Positions 23,714-25,154 of a stretch of DNA of 25,154 nucleotides are shown here, in pieces (position 1 is the stretch's first letter; each line of letters opens with the position of its first letter). The position numbers and the translations under genes are program-made. The DNA lies in the IMG/VR virus record IMGVR_UViG_3300009706_000057, positions 1 to 25,154 of that record. One strand, given 5' to 3'. The notes beneath the pieces are model-generated. The model was not told where the DNA came from and ran no database searches. It worked only from the letters and a program-made list of their open reading frames with translations. The stretch is from a virus.

Positions 23714-24562
23714 ATGAAAAACTTTCTAATCAGGGCGGCATTGGCCGCCTTTTTTATTGTCGCGTCAGCGGGCGCAGCAGTCGCGGACCAGTCTGCCAAA
23801 GTGCGGCACGAACAGATGATTTACCCTGTGGTGCTGGTTCAGTCTGGGCATGGCTCGGGCTCCGGCACGGTCATCTTCTCCGAGCGGCATGACGGCGAGG
23901 TTCACACGTATATCCTGACCAACCATCACGTCGTCGCTAACTCGATAAAGGTCTCGAAGCTCTGGTGCAGCGGGCCGCCAAAGTGTAACGAGCCTGGAAA
24001 AATCGATATCGAGAGGCGCGAGACGGTCCAGGCCATCTGGTTTGAGTACAACGATCTCAGCAGGAACATCGGCACGCGCGGTCAGAAGGCAGACATCGTG
24101 GCCTATAGCCCCCTCCGCGATCTGGCTCTTTTAAGAACCCGAAACAAAGAGACCGAAGTCCAGTACGTCGCGGCGATCATGCCGGAAGATGCGCCCACTT
24201 ATCTGGGCGATCGCATTCAATGCGTCGGTGCCGGCCTCGGCAACCCGCCCTTCCTTACCTCGGGTGAAGTGGGCTTCCTCGACGCCGAGATCAAAGGCGA
24301 GGATAGCCGTTACGCGCTGATTTCCTGCCCGATAATTTTTGGCAACAGCGGCGGGGCCGCCTTCCGCTGGAGCGACGCGCGGCAGCAGTACGAGCTGCAA
24401 TCGATACCGTCAAAGGTATCGGCGACCTGGGCGACCGGCCCGGTCACGCATATGGCCTGGGGGATCACGATGGAAACCGCAAGAAAATTCTTCAGAGAGC
24501 ATGAGCTTGGTTGGGTCATTGGTGACCCTAAGATTATCAAAACAGATGAAGGAGAAAACTAA
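23714..24562 (+). CDS. Secreted trypsin-like serine protease
   Basis: A 282-residue protein with an N-terminal signal peptide (MKNFLIRAALAAFFIVASAG, likely cut near A24-D25), so it acts in the periplasm or outside. The triad of a chymotrypsin/HtrA-like fold is visible: H72 in TNHHVV, D136 in RDLALL and S212 in GNSGGAAF. No PDZ domain follows, unlike HtrA. Two cysteine pairs (C85/C91 and C170/C205) may form disulfides. ATG 23714 yields the complete signal peptide; upstream in-frame codons do not. It starts the lysis block and overlaps the holin-like gene start by one base. Confidence 0.88.
   Translation: MKNFLIRAALAAFFIVASAGAAVADQSAKVRHEQMIYPVVLVQSGHGSGSGTVIFSERHDGEVHTYILTNHHVVANSIKVSKLWCSGPPKCNEPGKIDIERRETVQAIWFEYNDLSRNIGTRGQKADIVAYSPLRDLALLRTRNKETEVQYVAAIMPEDAPTYLGDRIQCVGAGLGNPPFLTSGEVGFLDAEIKGEDSRYALISCPIIFGNSGGAAFRWSDARQQYELQSIPSKVSATWATGPVTHMAWGITMETARKFFREHELGWVIGDPKIIKTDEGEN
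23734..23755 (+). terminator. Rho-independent terminator inside the protease signal-peptide codons
   Basis: A 6-bp GC stem, GGCGGC (23734-23739) with GCCGCC (23744-23749), loop ATTG, is followed directly by six T residues. It lies 20 bases into the protease coding sequence, downstream of the fibre/U32 block. Its shape is as good as the terminator at 15336. Translation of the signal peptide through it could keep it unfolded, so termination may depend on initiation at ATG 23714. Confidence 0.65.
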
Positions 24563-24738
24563 TGCAGTGGATTATTTTAAGAGCGAAAGAGCGTTCAACT
24601 TGGATGGGCTTATTCTCAGTGGTCGGCGCGATCGGCATCGGCGTCTCGCCAGAGAATAAAGAGATAATTATCTCCGCAGCCATCGCCGTCGTCGCGGCTA
24701 TCGCCGCGCTGACGAAAGATAAAGCGCCGGTGGAATGA
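24562..24738 (+). CDS. Small holin-like membrane protein
   Basis: A 58-residue protein, starting at an ATG that shares one base with the previous stop (TAATG) and has an AAGGAG site. Two hydrophobic stretches are separated by the charged turn SPENKE: WMGLFSVVGAIGIGV (about 14-28) and EIIISAAIAVVAAIAAL (about 34-50). Basic residues lie at both ends. Two helices, small size and position between protease and spanins fit a class II-type holin that opens the inner membrane. Its TGA is immediately followed by the ATG of the next gene. Confidence 0.65.
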   Translation: MQWIILRAKERSTWMGLFSVVGAIGIGVSPENKEIIISAAIAVVAAIAALTKDKAPVE

Positions 24739-24948
24739 ATGCCGCTGCTCGCCATTTTCAAATTACTGGGCGGCGTACTCAAGCTGCTGCCGATGGTCGG
24801 CGCTTATTTCGCAGGGAGGGCGCATGTTTCGTCTAAAATTTCTAAACGCACCGCCAGAGCGAAGGCTCGTCAGGCTGAGCTTGCTGCTCGGCCTCGCCGC
24901 GATGCTCGTGATCTCGTTGGGCGCATGCGGGACGGCGACGGGCAGTGA
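24739..24948 (+). CDS. i-spanin-like inner-membrane protein (Rz-like)
   Basis: A 69-residue protein with an N-terminal hydrophobic segment (about residues 4-25: LAIFKLLGGVLKLLPMVGAYFAG), then a strongly basic helix (KISKRTARAKARQAELAARPRR). The second half is read over a different frame by a lipoprotein gene. The architecture (membrane anchor plus charged helix, embedded lipoprotein) is that of Rz/Rz1 spanin pairs that fuse inner and outer membranes in lysis. At 69 residues it is short for an Rz, so the call is moderate. Confidence 0.55.
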   Translation: MPLLAIFKLLGGVLKLLPMVGAYFAGRAHVSSKISKRTARAKARQAELAARPRRDARDLVGRMRDGDGQ

Positions 24949-25096
24949 CCCCGACATCTGCCCGCCGTTCCCAGTAGCTGGCAGCGAGGTCGCCGATGAG
25001 ATCGAGGCCCGGATGTTTCCTAGTCATGATTATCCAGCCTTTTGGCACTGGATCGATCGGCTGGACGTACTGCATGAACAGCTAAAGGACTGCTGA
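24824..25096 (+). CDS. o-spanin-like lipoprotein (Rz1-like), overlapping in another frame
   Basis: A 90-residue protein. A hydrophobic signal (LVRLSLLLGLAAMLVISLGAC) with a lipobox LGAC puts the mature lipid-modified Cys at about residue 35; the mature part is short and begins GTATGSDPDICPPFPV. A GGGAGGG ribosome site precedes ATG 24824. The first 125 bases overlap the preceding spanin-like gene out of frame, the nested layout typical of o-spanins. Its mature domain lacks strong Pro repeats, so an unrelated lipoprotein is possible. Confidence 0.6.
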   Translation: MFRLKFLNAPPERRLVRLSLLLGLAAMLVISLGACGTATGSDPDICPPFPVAGSEVADEIEARMFPSHDYPAFWHWIDRLDVLHEQLKDC

Positions 25097-25154
25097 TGCG
25101 AAGAGATGAAATTACAGAGGCAGAGTTGCGCGAGGTGGCTGAGCTGAACGATCG
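25096..25154 (+). CDS. Partial gene at window end (start only)
   Basis: ATG 25096 overlaps the preceding TGA (TGATG). Nineteen codons are visible (MRRDEITEAELREVAELND), a charged, helix-prone N-terminus. In T7 a terminase gene lies near here, so a terminase subunit is possible, but the sequence does not show it. Confidence 0.4.
   Translation, partial: MRRDEITEAELREVAELND

Noticed and set aside
25096-25154. Terminase small subunit
   Set aside because: Only 19 codons are visible, too little to name a family.

Overview
This window is the late (virion and lysis) half of a double-stranded DNA podovirus of the T7 type. Every supported gene is on the + strand, and genes are packed end to end with TAATG, TAGTG, ATGA or TTGA stop/start overlaps. 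The order matches the T7 late region: two small pre-portal proteins (gp6.7/gp7.3-like), portal (gp8), scaffold (gp9), major capsid (gp10), tail tubes (gp11, gp12), internal virion proteins (gp13, 14, 15, and a gp16 function spread over two very large proteins), tail fibre (gp17), then lysis genes. The base composition (about 55-60% GC by eye in the structural genes), the Bbp19-like and DUF7220-like small genes and the overall protein style suggest a proteobacterial host, perhaps a marine or aquatic alphaproteobacterium. That host call is inference. No polymerase, integrase, tRNA or CRISPR is visible.

Layout: 25-2331 pre-portal genes and portal; 2337-2866 three tiny genes, including a 20-codon six-cysteine peptide; 2878-4933 scaffold, a 138-nt leader and the major capsid gene; 4946-5724 a decoration-like protein and a small membrane protein with a terminator in its first codons; 5726-9416 tail tubes; 9413-18560 ejection proteins; 18557-22491 an adhesion module of one T7-type fibre, two paralogous receptor-binding-type proteins and two chaperone-like proteins; 22494-23690 an AT-richer gene for a U32-like iron-sulfur TIM-barrel protein; 23714-25096 a secreted trypsin-like protease, a holin-like protein and an embedded spanin pair; 25096 to the end, the start of another gene.

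The most striking feature is a 193-nt, ORF-less group I intron (4498-4690) interrupting the major capsid gene. Its core resembles the tRNA-intron (IC3, Azoarcus-type) class. P1 to P9 can be drawn, and an internal guide sequence pairs without mismatch to both exon ends and predicts in-frame joining to a 285-residue capsid protein. Without splicing, capsid translation stops at an in-frame TGA inside the intron.

A second pattern is that three intrinsic-terminator-like hairpins (5461, 15336, 23734) lie inside coding sequence at gene boundaries: after the capsid block, between the two large ejection proteins, and at the start of the lysis block. Transcription of the modules may therefore be stepped and coupled to translation.
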